From Methylobacterium platani (GTDB taxonomy: Bacteria > Pseudomonadota > Alphaproteobacteria > Rhizobiales > Beijerinckiaceae), in NCBI RefSeq assembly GCF_001653715.1, contig NZ_LWHQ01000022.1:120751-184750 (forward strand): a stretch of 64,000 bases of DNA, read 5' to 3'. This document shows, piece by piece, positions 26,189 to 33,909 of this stretch. Each line of letters starts with the position of its first letter. Position 1 is the first letter of the stretch. Under the pieces are notes generated by a model. That model did not search any database. It saw nothing but the letters and a program-made list of their open reading frames with translations, and was not told where the DNA came from. The position numbers and the translations under genes were made by a program.

Positions 26189-27403
26189 CTACCCCTTCAC
26201 CAGCGGGCAGCCGCCCTCGGAGAGGGGACGCCAGGCCTCGTCGGCCGGCACGGTGCGGACCGGCTTGAAATAGTCCCAGCCGCCCTTGCTCTCGGCCGGG
26301 GTCTTGGTGGTGAGGAGGTACATCGGGTGCAGCTTGCGGCCGTCCTCGCGGATCCGGCCCTTGCCGAAGATCGGGTCGTCGGTCGGCATCGCCTTCATGG
26401 CGGCCACGACCGCGCGGCCGTCGCCGGCATCCTTCACGGTGCCGAGGCTCTTCAGGTAATGCTCCACCGCCGAGTAGACGCCGGCCTGCATGTCGTTCGG
26501 CATGGCGTGGCGCGGGTGGCGGGCGGCATAGCGCGCCGCGAAGGCCCGGGTGCCGTCGTCGAGGTCCCAGTAATAGGGCGTGACGATGTAGACGCCCTGC
26601 GTCGCCTTGAGGCCGAGCGCCGGCATGTTGGTGATGTTGAGGATCAGGCCGGCGAGGCGCTGGGCCGGGGCGATGCCGAACTCCGCCGCCTGCTTGAGGG
26701 CGTTCGAGGTGTCGTCGCCGGCATTCGCCAGCCCGATCACGTCGGCGCCCGAGCCTTGCGCCTGGAGCAGGAAGGACGAGAAGTCGGCGGTGCCGAGGGG
26801 ATGGCGCGACGCCCCCTTCACGCTGCCGCCCATGCTCTTCACCTCCTCGGAGGCCGAGCCTTCGAGGTCCTTGCCGAAGGTGTAGTCGGCGGTGAGGAAG
26901 TACCAGGACTTGCCCCCCTGCTGCACCAGGGCCTTGGCGAGCGCGTGGCCGAGCGACCAGGTGTCGTAGGTCCAGTGCACGGTGTTGGGCGAGCATTGCT
27001 TGCCGGTGAGCTCGGCGGTGCCGGCGCCCGAACCGATGAACACCTTGTTCTTCTCCCGTGCCAGGTTCGACACCGCGAGCGCGACGGCGGAGTTCGGCAC
27101 GTCGACGATCAGGTCGACGCCGTCCTGATCGAACCAGCGCCGGGCGATGGCGGCGCCGATATCGGTCTTGTTCTGGTGGTCGGCCGAGACCAGCTCGACC
27201 GGCCGCCCGGCCTGCTTGGCGAAATCCTCGATCGCGAGCTGCGCGGCGATGACCGAGCCCTGGCCCTGGTAGTCGGCGTAAGGGCCCGACATGTCGTTGA
27301 GGACGCCGATCCTCACCGCCCGCTCGGCGGCCGAGGCCGGCGCGAGGAGGGACAGGAGGGCGGCGAGCGCCGGGCCGAGCCGGCGGATGGGGCGACGAGG
27401 CAT
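26189..27403 (-). CDS. Periplasmic ABC substrate-binding protein (branched-chain amino acid/aromatic type)
   Basis: A 404-residue type I periplasmic binding protein (Peripla_BP_6). Residues 1-25 are a signal peptide (LGPALAALLSLLAPASAAE). The mature protein begins VRIGVLNDMSGPYADYQG, typical of the LivK/UrtA/CouP superfamily, and retains the STAxLTGK-like ligand loop as GTAELTGKQCS. Members in Rhodopseudomonas (CouP) bind hydroxycinnamates. It is the first gene of the operon with the CoA ligase and thioesterase. No permease or ATPase gene is nearby. A second member lies in the divergent operon. A leader with REP elements lies upstream. Confidence 0.88.
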   Translation of the reverse strand: MPRRPIRRLGPALAALLSLLAPASAAERAVRIGVLNDMSGPYADYQGQGSVIAAQLAIEDFAKQAGRPVELVSADHQNKTDIGAAIARRWFDQDGVDLIVDVPNSAVALAVSNLAREKNKVFIGSGAGTAELTGKQCSPNTVHWTYDTWSLGHALAKALVQQGGKSWYFLTADYTFGKDLEGSASEEVKSMGGSVKGASRHPLGTADFSSFLLQAQGSGADVIGLANAGDDTSNALKQAAEFGIAPAQRLAGLILNITNMPALGLKATQGVYIVTPYYWDLDDGTRAFAARYAARHPRHAMPNDMQAGVYSAVEHYLKSLGTVKDAGDGRAVVAAMKAMPTDDPIFGKGRIREDGRKLHPMYLLTTKTPAESKGGWDYFKPVRTVPADEAWRPLSEGGCPLVKG

Positions 27404-27497
27404 GGTTTCCTCCGGGGTGGGGTGGCCGGTCTTGGTGCCGGGTCTTGGGGATTCGATGTTGGGAAGTCTTCGTCTTTACGAATAAAAAGAAGGCACG

Positions 27498-27650
27498 GGA
27501 TCCCCTCTCCCGAGTGGGAGAGGGGTAGGGGTGAGGGTGACACGCTTCCGCAACGACCCTAAACCGTCGAGCTGCCAGCACAGCGCTTAGTGTTTCACAC
27601 GGAGGCGTGTCACCTTCACCCCTAACCCCTCTCCCACTCGGGAGAGGGGA
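27498..27650. repeat. REP doublet (REPIN-like), copy B
   Basis: Head-to-head copies of the element seen at 117-267. Palindromes CCCCTCTCCC-N4-GGGAGAGGGG are at 27502-27525 and 27626-27649, with TGAGGGTG and CACCTTCACCCC tails pointing inward. The spacer is again about 70 bases but largely different in sequence. The left arm matches the reverse complement of the right arm of copy A over roughly 50 bases including GAAGCGTGTCACCC and GGGATCCC, with only a few changes. It lies in the 463-base gap between the binding-protein and hydratase genes and may affect readthrough between them. Confidence 0.82.
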
Positions 27651-27688
27651 ACTGCGCTTTACTTGTACTGCGCTGCGTTTCCACGTCT

Positions 27689-27834
27689 CAGGGTCATCCC
27701 GGGGCCGCGAGAGCGGAGCCCGGGATCCAGAACCGCGGGTAGTGCAGGATGAAGCGGAACGCGGTCGGATCGATCCTGAACCACCCGAGCGTCTGAATTC
27801 CCGGCTCCGCTCTCGCGGCCCCGGAATGACCCTG
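27689..27834. repeat. Long inverted repeat with a shared loop tract
   Basis: Arms of about 42 bases: CAGGGTCATCCCGGGGCCGC onwards (27689-27730) and its near-complement ending GGCCCCGGAATGACCCTG (27793-27834). The loop contains a 30-base tract at 27739-27768 that resembles 23641-23670. It lies just downstream of the stop of the enoyl-CoA hydratase gene (minus strand), next to REP doublet B. No coding potential is seen. Confidence 0.72.
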
Positions 27835-27866
27835 CGGGTATCAGGACGCGATGCGGGTCATCGGGA

Positions 27867-28658
27867 TCATTCCCGCACCTTCTTCGCCCGCCCCTCCAGG
27901 AATTCCGCCAAGCGCCGCTTCGCCTCGGCGTCGCTCTGCGCCACCGCGGTCATCAGGGCTTCCGCGAGGTAGCCCGTCGCCGGGTCGGCCTCGGCGATGC
28001 GCGGCAGGGCGTGGATCAGGGCGTAGTTGGTCAAGGGCGCGTTCTCGGCGGCCCGGGCGGCGAGCGCGATCGCCCGCTCCAGCCCCTCGCCCGGCGCCAC
28101 GACGTAGTGCGACAGGCCCAGCCGCTCGCCGCTCTCGGCATCGTGGACGCGGCCGGTCAGCATCATGTCGCGCATCCGCGAGACGCCGATCAGCCGCGGC
28201 AGCCGCACCGAGGCGCCGCCGCCGACGAAGATGCCGCGCTGGCCCTCGGGCAGGGCGTAGAAGGCTGACGATTCGGCCACCCGCAGATGGGCGGAGAGCG
28301 CGAGTTCGAGCCCGCCGCCGATCACCGCGCCCTTGAGCGCCGCCACCACCGGCACCCGGCCGAACTCGATCTCCTGGAAGGCCCGGTGCCACATCCGCGA
28401 ATGCAGCATGCCGGCCGGGGCGTCGCGCGCGGTCAATTCGGCGAGGTCGAGGCCGGCGCAGAAATGCGGGCCTTCCGCGGCGATGACCAGCGCCCGCACG
28501 TCGTCGGGCAGGCCGCGGGCGATGCGCTCCAGCCCCAGCACCATGCCGTCGTCGAGGGCGTTGCGCTTGTGCGGGCGGTTCAGGGTGACGATCGCCACGG
28601 CGTCCCGCCGGGTGACGACCAGGGACTCGGTGCCGAGGCCCGACAGGTCCTCCGCCAT
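27867..28658 (-). CDS. Enoyl-CoA hydratase (crotonase family)
   Basis: A 263-residue crotonase. Oxyanion-hole segment CAGLDLAEL, the conserved GGGLELAL, and both catalytic glutamates of true hydratases are present: Glu118 and Glu138 (in YALPEGQRGIF). Adding water to a feruloyl-type CoA gives the 3-hydroxy-3-arylpropionyl-CoA. It faces away from the dehydrogenase gene across a 135-base divergent promoter and reads toward the ligase operon, though a 463-base repeat-rich gap separates them. In the lyase-type ferulate pathway the equivalent enzyme also releases vanillin; the adjacent dehydrogenase suggests oxidation instead. Confidence 0.88.
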   Translation of the reverse strand: MAEDLSGLGTESLVVTRRDAVAIVTLNRPHKRNALDDGMVLGLERIARGLPDDVRALVIAAEGPHFCAGLDLAELTARDAPAGMLHSRMWHRAFQEIEFGRVPVVAALKGAVIGGGLELALSAHLRVAESSAFYALPEGQRGIFVGGGASVRLPRLIGVSRMRDMMLTGRVHDAESGERLGLSHYVVAPGEGLERAIALAARAAENAPLTNYALIHALPRIAEADPATGYLAEALMTAVAQSDAEAKRRLAEFLEGRAKKVRE

Positions 28659-28793
28659 ACGGCGTTCCTCCGATTCTCGCTCCGGCCGTTGCGCGCCGGA
28701 TTGCCAAACCTGATTTGTAATGTGATATAACTATCTCAACGGGTCAATCGGGCGACGAGCCCCGACAACGACCCGACCAGGGAGGGCGCCGCG
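28659..28793. promoter_or_regulatory. Divergent promoter region of the aromatic-acid cluster with a possible operator
   Basis: This 135-base gap separates the hydratase (minus) from the dehydrogenase operon (plus). It contains a sharply AT-rich island at about 28711-28740 in otherwise GC-rich DNA. Within it GATATAACTATC (28724-28735) has complementary GATA/TATC ends, a size and symmetry compatible with a MarR-type half-site pair. I infer that both operons are controlled from here; the MarR protein at 21477 is a candidate. Confidence 0.5.
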
Positions 28794-29777
28794 ATGAACG
28801 ACGCGAGCGGACGGGCGCAGGACCCGGCTTCGGGCTACCGCACGGCCGTCGGACGGGTGGCGGTGATCGGCACCGGCGTCATCGGGGCGTCGTGGGTGTC
28901 GCAGTTCCTCGGCGCCGGCCTCGACGTCGTCGCCACCGATCCGGCCCCGGGGGCCGAAGCGCGTTTACGCGAGACGGTCGCCCGTCACTGGCCGGTCCTG
29001 ACGCAGATCGGTCTTGCCCCCGGTGCCTCGCCCGACCGACTGACCTTCGTCACCGGGCCGGAAGAGGCTGCGGCCGAGGCCGATTTCGTGCAGGAGAACG
29101 GGCCCGAGCGCCTGGAGATCAAGCACGAGACGTACCGGCGTCTCGACGCGGTCGCGGCCCCCGACGTGGTGCTGGCGACCAGTTCCTCCGGCCTCACCCC
29201 GAGCGCGATCCAGGCCGCGTGCCGGCATCCGGGCCGGGTGGTGCTCGGCCACCCCTTCAACCCGCCCCACCTGGTGCCGCTGGTCGAGGTCCTGGGCGGC
29301 GAACACACCGACGAGGGTGCGGTCGACGCCGCGATGGCGTTCTACGCGCGCATCGGCAAGCGGCCGATCCGCCTGCGCCGCGAACTCGTCGGCCACGTCG
29401 CCAACCGGCTCCAGGCGGCGCTCTGGCGCGAGGCGTTCCACCTCGTCGGCACCGGCGCCGCCACGGTGGCGGACATCGATGCCGCCATCGCGCACGGGCC
29501 GGGCCTGCGCTGGGCCCTGATGGGGCCGTGCCTGCTCAACCACCTCTCGGGCGGGCCGGGCGGTCTTTCCCACACCCTCGACCATCTGGGACCGCTGATG
29601 GAGGCGATGTGGGCCGATCTCGGCGACCCGCGCCTGACGCCCGAGCTGAAGCAGACCCTCGTCCGGGGCCTCGACGAGGCGCTCGGACCGCGCGACCGGG
29701 ACGCGATGGTGGCGCAGCGCGACCGGCTCCTCGTCGACCTCGTCCGGCAGAAGCGCGGGGCGCCGGACCTGCCCTAA
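28794..29777 (+). CDS. 3-hydroxyacyl-CoA dehydrogenase family protein (carnitine-dehydrogenase-like)
   Basis: A 327-residue NAD-dependent dehydrogenase. The Rossmann motif is GTGVIG (residues 26-31); the conserved VLGHPFNPPHLVPLVEVLGG contains the catalytic His of the 3-hydroxyacyl-CoA dehydrogenase fold, and a C-terminal helical domain follows. The length and single-domain form resemble L-carnitine dehydrogenases and stand-alone 3-hydroxyacyl-CoA dehydrogenases. In context it should oxidise the 3-hydroxy-3-arylpropionyl intermediate to the 3-keto compound. It is the first gene of the plus operon, with an AGGGAGGG ribosome-binding site, 30 bases before the BKACE gene. Confidence 0.85.
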   Translation: MNDASGRAQDPASGYRTAVGRVAVIGTGVIGASWVSQFLGAGLDVVATDPAPGAEARLRETVARHWPVLTQIGLAPGASPDRLTFVTGPEEAAAEADFVQENGPERLEIKHETYRRLDAVAAPDVVLATSSSGLTPSAIQAACRHPGRVVLGHPFNPPHLVPLVEVLGGEHTDEGAVDAAMAFYARIGKRPIRLRRELVGHVANRLQAALWREAFHLVGTGAATVADIDAAIAHGPGLRWALMGPCLLNHLSGGPGGLSHTLDHLGPLMEAMWADLGDPRLTPELKQTLVRGLDEALGPRDRDAMVAQRDRLLVDLVRQKRGAPDLP

Positions 29778-29807
29778 CCACTCGTCAAGCAACCCAGGGA
29801 GGACAAC

Positions 29808-30689
29808 ATGGCCAAGGTGATCGTGACGGTGGCGCCGACCGGCGGCATGGCCTCGAAGGCGCAGAACCACAACCTGCCGACCCAGCCCGCGGAGATCGCC
29901 GAGTCGGTGCACAAGTCCTGGAAGGAGGGCGCGGCGATCGCCGCACTCCACGCCCGCCGGCCCGACGACGAGGCGACCTGCAACGCCGAGATCTACCGCG
30001 ACATCAACCGGCGCATCCGCGAGCGCTGCGACATCATCCTCAACAACTCGACCGGCGGCGGCTCGAGCGGCGACATGCTGGTGCCGCGCCCCGACGGGCT
30101 GTTCGAATCGAGCTTCGAGGAGCGGCTGAAGGGCTGCGAGGCCGGCGCCGAGATGGCGACCTTCGACGGCATGACCTTCGCGGACGTGCATGGCGGCCGC
30201 GAGATCCTGGTGGTGACGACGCCGAGCCGCTGCGAGGCCCTGGCCAAGCGCATGCAGGAGCGCGGCATCAAGCCGGAATGGGAGGTGTTCGGGCCCCAGC
30301 ACATCCTGCAGGACGTGACCCGGCTGATCGAGAAGGGCTACGACAAGCCGCCCTACTACATCAACATGGTGCTCGGCGCCGACAAGGGCTTCCAGGGCGC
30401 GATGCCCTACTCGCACGACATCCTGGCGGCGATGATCCGGATGCTGCCGCCGCAATCGATCTTCTGCGTCTCCGGCATCGGCCCGGCGCAGCTGCCGGCG
30501 ACGACTCAGGCGATCCTGCTCGGCGGCCACGTCCGGGTCGGGCTCGAGGACAACAACTACTATTCCCGCGGCCAGCTCGCGACCAACGAGCAGCTCGTCG
30601 CCCGCACGGTGCGGATCGTCAAGGAGCTCAACCACGAGCCGGCGAGCCCGGCCGAGGCCCGCGAGATCCTCGGCCTCAAGGCCGTCTGA
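29808..30689 (+). CDS. BKACE (DUF849) family beta-keto acid cleavage enzyme with altered zinc site
   Basis: A 293-residue TIM-barrel protein of the BKACE/DUF849 family. Members typically combine a beta-keto acid with acetyl-CoA to give acetoacetate and a shorter CoA ester. Family blocks are clear: TVAPTGG, PTQPAEIAES, the strand LNNSTGG, and GGHVRVGLEDNNYY with Glu247 as expected zinc ligand. The usual His-x-His zinc pair reads Ala46-Leu-His48, so one ligand is missing. Position after a 3-hydroxyacyl-CoA dehydrogenase and the absence of a thiolase suggest it performs the chain-shortening step. Carnitine clusters contain a related enzyme, so a trimethylammonium substrate is the alternative. 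Confidence 0.87.
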   Translation: MAKVIVTVAPTGGMASKAQNHNLPTQPAEIAESVHKSWKEGAAIAALHARRPDDEATCNAEIYRDINRRIRERCDIILNNSTGGGSSGDMLVPRPDGLFESSFEERLKGCEAGAEMATFDGMTFADVHGGREILVVTTPSRCEALAKRMQERGIKPEWEVFGPQHILQDVTRLIEKGYDKPPYYINMVLGADKGFQGAMPYSHDILAAMIRMLPPQSIFCVSGIGPAQLPATTQAILLGGHVRVGLEDNNYYSRGQLATNEQLVARTVRIVKELNHEPASPAEAREILGLKAV

Positions 30690-30704
30690 CGGGAGGGACG
30701 AGAA

Positions 30705-31925
30705 ATGCGCGCCCTCCGCTCCGCCCTGCTGGCGGGCCTGATCACCCTCGCCCCCGCGTCGGTCCGGGCGGAGGGCGCCGTCTCCGGCGACCGCGTCAAG
30801 ATCGGCGTGCTCGCCGACATGTCGACGGCGATGTCGGACAATTACGGCACCGGCAGCGTCACCGCCGCGCGGCTCGCGGTCGAGGATTTCGGCGCGACGG
30901 TGCTCGGCAAGCCGATCGAGATCGTCGCCGCCGACCACCAGAGCAAGCCGGACGTGGCGAGCACGCTGGCGCGGCGCTGGTACGACGTCGAGGGGGTCGA
31001 CATGATCACCGACCTCGGCAACTCGGCCGTCGCGCTGGGTGTCCAGGCTTTGGCGGGTGAGAAGGGCCGGCTCGCCCTCATCACCGGCTCGGGCTCGACG
31101 GTGATCACCGGGGCGCAGTGCTCGCCGAACGGCGCGCTCTGGGTCATCGACACCCACGCGCTCTCCCGCGCCATCGCGAAGCCCCTGGTGGAGGCGGGCG
31201 AGAAGACCTGGTTCTACGTCGTCGCCGACATCACCCTCGGCAAGTCCTTCGTCGCCGACGTGACGCCGGTGGTGACGGGCGGCGGCGGCAAGGTGGCGGG
31301 CCAGGTCTTCCATCCCCTGCTCTCGCCCGATCTGTCGTCGCAGATCCTGCAGGCGCAAGCCTCCGGTGCCGGTGTGATCGCCCTGTTCAACGTCGGCGGC
31401 GACGCGATCAACGCGGTCAAGCAGGCCTCCGAGTTCGGCGTGCTGGGCGGCAGCCAGAAGCTCGCCGGATTCTACATGACGGCGGTCGACGTCCATGCGC
31501 TCGGTTTGAAGGTCGCGGGCGGCCTCTACCTCGCCGAGGCGTTCTACTGGGACACCGACGAGGGCACGCGGGCCTTCGCGAAGCGGTTCTACGAGCGCCA
31601 GCGCGCGATGCCGAACAGCTACCAGGCTGGCGTCTACTCGGCGGTGACGCACTACCTCAAGGCGGTGCAGGCCGCCGGCACCGACGCGGCCGGGCCGGTG
31701 ATGGCGAAGATGCGCGAGACCCCGATCGACGACTTCATGACGAAGGGCGGCCGCCTGCGGCCGGACGGGCGGGTGATCCGCGAGGTCTCGCTGTTCCGGG
31801 TCAAGCGCCCGGAGGAATCGAAGGGGGAGTGGGACGTGATGGAACGGGTCGCGACGCTGTCCGGCGACGAGGCGTTCCGGCCGCTCTCCGAGAGCGACTG
31901 CCCCCTGGTGCGGGGCAAGCCGTGA
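30705..31925 (+). CDS. Second periplasmic ABC substrate-binding protein
   Basis: A 406-residue paralogue of the binding protein at 26189-27403: signal peptide (residues 1-23), then VKIGVLADMSTAMSDNYG, a GSGSTVITGAQCS loop and the same C-terminal ending pattern RPLSESDCPLV. It differs enough that it may bind a different ligand, such as a different hydroxycinnamate. It sits 15 bases after the BKACE gene and its stop overlaps the DUF3237 start (GTGA). No permease or ATPase is encoded in the window, so the pair must share a transporter encoded elsewhere or act in sensing. Confidence 0.88.
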   Translation: MRALRSALLAGLITLAPASVRAEGAVSGDRVKIGVLADMSTAMSDNYGTGSVTAARLAVEDFGATVLGKPIEIVAADHQSKPDVASTLARRWYDVEGVDMITDLGNSAVALGVQALAGEKGRLALITGSGSTVITGAQCSPNGALWVIDTHALSRAIAKPLVEAGEKTWFYVVADITLGKSFVADVTPVVTGGGGKVAGQVFHPLLSPDLSSQILQAQASGAGVIALFNVGGDAINAVKQASEFGVLGGSQKLAGFYMTAVDVHALGLKVAGGLYLAEAFYWDTDEGTRAFAKRFYERQRAMPNSYQAGVYSAVTHYLKAVQAAGTDAAGPVMAKMRETPIDDFMTKGGRLRPDGRVIREVSLFRVKRPEESKGEWDVMERVATLSGDEAFRPLSESDCPLVRGKP

Positions 31926-32386
31926 CGATCCCGGCCCCGGTCCTCGAGCACGTCTTCGACGCCCGCATCCTGGTCGCCGTGCCCTACGAGGTCGGCCCGA
32001 CCGTCGCCGGCGCCCGGCGGGTCATCGCCATCACGGGCGGCACGGTGACGGGGCCCGGCCTCACCGGGCGCGTCCTGCCCGGCGGCGCCGACTACCAGAC
32101 CATCGCGGCGGACGGGCTGACCCGGCTGCACGCCCGCTACGTCATCGAGGCCGGGGACGGGGCGCGGATCTACGTCGAGAATACCGGCCTGCGCTTCGGC
32201 CCGCCGGAGGCGCTGGAGCGCCTGCGCCGGGGCGAGCCGGTCGATCCCGGCCTGATCTATTTCCGCACCGCGCCGCAATTCGAGACCGCCTGCCCGCGCC
32301 TCGCCTGGATGCAGACCAGCCTGTTCCTCGCCACCGGCGCCCGGGCGCCGGACCACGTGGCGCTGAGCGTATACCGGGTGGGGTGA
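31922..32386 (+). CDS. DUF3237 family protein
   Basis: A 154-residue protein of the DUF3237 beta-barrel family, recognised by FDARILVAVPYEVGPTVAG, GGADYQTIAADG and the closing TSLFLATGAR. No enzymatic role is established for the family, although genes of this type are often found in aromatic and terpenoid catabolic operons. The GTG start overlaps the binding-protein stop by 4 bases, tying it to the catabolic operon, of which it is the last gene. It has no signal peptide, so it is cytoplasmic. Only 4 bases separate its stop from the stop of the convergent regulator gene. Confidence 0.82.
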   Translation: MTIPAPVLEHVFDARILVAVPYEVGPTVAGARRVIAITGGTVTGPGLTGRVLPGGADYQTIAADGLTRLHARYVIEAGDGARIYVENTGLRFGPPEALERLRRGEPVDPGLIYFRTAPQFETACPRLAWMQTSLFLATGARAPDHVALSVYRVG

Positions 32387-32390
32387 CGCC

Positions 32391-33437
32391 TCACTCCGGG
32401 CGGGCCACCGCCACCGTCCCGCCCTCGACCAGGGTGAAGACGATCCCGGCCTGGCGCAACGCCGCCAGGACGTGGGGGCGCGAGCGCGAGGCGGGTCCCT
32501 CGGAATCCTCCTCCAGGCGCCGGACGGTGGAGAGCGACAGGCCGCTCGCCTTGGCGAGGTCGTTCAGCGTCCAGTCGAGGAGGCCGCGCGCCGCCCGCAG
32601 GTGGCAGCCCTCCACCGCCTGGTCGATCTGGAGCGGCGGCGTTCCGCCGGCATCGACCGTCTCGCTCTCGAGCGGCGCGATCACGGCGGTCCAGCAGACC
32701 GGCTCGGCGGTCCCGTCGCGCAGCGGCACGAGCGTCATGCGGAACGGCGCCGTCCCGCCCCCGGCGAGCCGCAGGGTCGGCGTGATGCTGAACGGCCGCC
32801 CCAGGGCGGCGAGGCGCGGGACCTCCTCGCGCCAGCGCGGCCATTCCTCGGGCACGATCGGGTCGAGCCAGTTCGCCTTCACCGCATCGCGGGTCAGGCC
32901 CACCAGGGCGAGGAAGTCCGGGCCGTACTCGGTCAGCGGCAGCGTCGGTTCGGTGTAGATGAAGACCTGCGCCTGCCGGGCCAGGCTGACCCGGCGCTGC
33001 TGCTCCAGCCGGTGCAGCTCGGCGAGGCGCTCGCGGTCGGTCACGTCGAGGAGCACGCCGGTCACCGCGACCGGCCGCCCGTCGGCGTCGAAGAAGACCT
33101 CGCCGCGACTCACCACCGTGCGCGCCGTCCCGTCCGGCCGGATCAGCCGGACCGTGTGGCTGCCGAAGATCCCGCCCTGGAGGATCTGGGCGGCATCCTC
33201 GAGCACGTCGCGATCCGCCGGGTGGACGAGGCCGAGCAGCCGCTCGTAGCTCGCCGGCTCGCTCTCCGGCAGCCCGAGCAGGCGGTACAGCCCGGACGAC
33301 CAGACCTGCCGGCCGGTGGCGAAGTCCCAGCGCCACGCGCCGGTGAGGCCGAACGCCTCGATCAGGCGCATGAAGTCGCGGGAGGACGGGTCCGCCGGCC
33401 GCGGCCCCGGATCCTCGTCCTGAGGGGTCTGGGTCAT
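32391..33437 (-). CDS. PAS-domain protein with C-terminal HTH (XRE-like) DNA-binding domain
   Basis: A 348-residue cytoplasmic protein. Residues ~20-145 form a PAS/PAC domain (WRWDFATGRQVWSSGLYRLLG and a RPDGTARTVVSRGEVF strand ending in LLDVTDRE). A second PAS-like region covers ~150-265, and a helix-turn-helix of the XRE type is at ~280-335 (RAARGLLDWTLNDLAKASGLSLSTVRRLE). This is a one-component sensor-regulator. Ligand and targets are unknown; it converges with the aromatic operon, so it may or may not regulate it. Confidence 0.82.
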   Translation of the reverse strand: MTQTPQDEDPGPRPADPSSRDFMRLIEAFGLTGAWRWDFATGRQVWSSGLYRLLGLPESEPASYERLLGLVHPADRDVLEDAAQILQGGIFGSHTVRLIRPDGTARTVVSRGEVFFDADGRPVAVTGVLLDVTDRERLAELHRLEQQRRVSLARQAQVFIYTEPTLPLTEYGPDFLALVGLTRDAVKANWLDPIVPEEWPRWREEVPRLAALGRPFSITPTLRLAGGGTAPFRMTLVPLRDGTAEPVCWTAVIAPLESETVDAGGTPPLQIDQAVEGCHLRAARGLLDWTLNDLAKASGLSLSTVRRLEEDSEGPASRSRPHVLAALRQAGIVFTLVEGGTVAVARPE

Positions 33438-33909
33438 CGGGCAAGGTCCCGTGCGGCGAGGTCCCGTGCCGGCGCACCGCGCGTCCGACTGTCGCGTTTC
33501 AAGGTAAGGTTTCCTAATGCCGGTGTCATGGGCGACCGAGACGACTCGGGTCTACCGTAGCGCAATCGAATTGTACGCTGCCAAAGACCTCCGGATCAAC
33601 CGTGCGGACCGGTTCCGGCCGGTCGCTCCCGCCTCGCACCGCGGGGCTCGCCGCATGGGCCGGCCGGTCCCCGGCGGAGCGCTCCGGATGCGGCGGTGCG
33701 GCCCGGCTGCGTCACGATGCGCATCCGCGATCGTCGGCTCCGGGGGAACGAAGATAAAATTTCTCCCACGATGATCGTACGCAGATAACATCTTCTCTCT
33801 CGGTCGGAAAAATAGAAAACCGCGTCTATTGCTGCGAAGCCTGTGCCGGACCTATCTACTGTCGTGAAGCTCCGGTCTGCCGGAGCCGTGCGTCATGCCG
33901 GGTCCGACC
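33438..33909. other. Intergenic region, no gene seen
   Basis: About 470 bases between divergent genes. It is more AT-rich than its surroundings near 33745-33830 (for example AAAATAGAAAACC), as expected for promoters. A small hairpin, GCTCCGG-TCTG-CCGGAGC, is at 33869-33886. Short open frames exist but none has a convincing start, codon pattern or family resemblance. Confidence 0.6.

Noticed and set aside
27581..27600. TGTTTCAC near 27591 as a fifth parS
   Set aside because: Only the left half-site matches; the right half (ACGGAGGC) does not.
28794..30689. L-carnitine degradation pair (dehydrogenase plus BKACE)
   Set aside because: Possible on fold alone, but the flanking feruloyl-CoA-type ligase and hydratase point to aromatic acids; kept only as an alternative.
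33517..33774. An 85-codon frame in the gap before the small membrane protein
   Set aside because: No ribosome-binding site, family resemblance or coherent composition.
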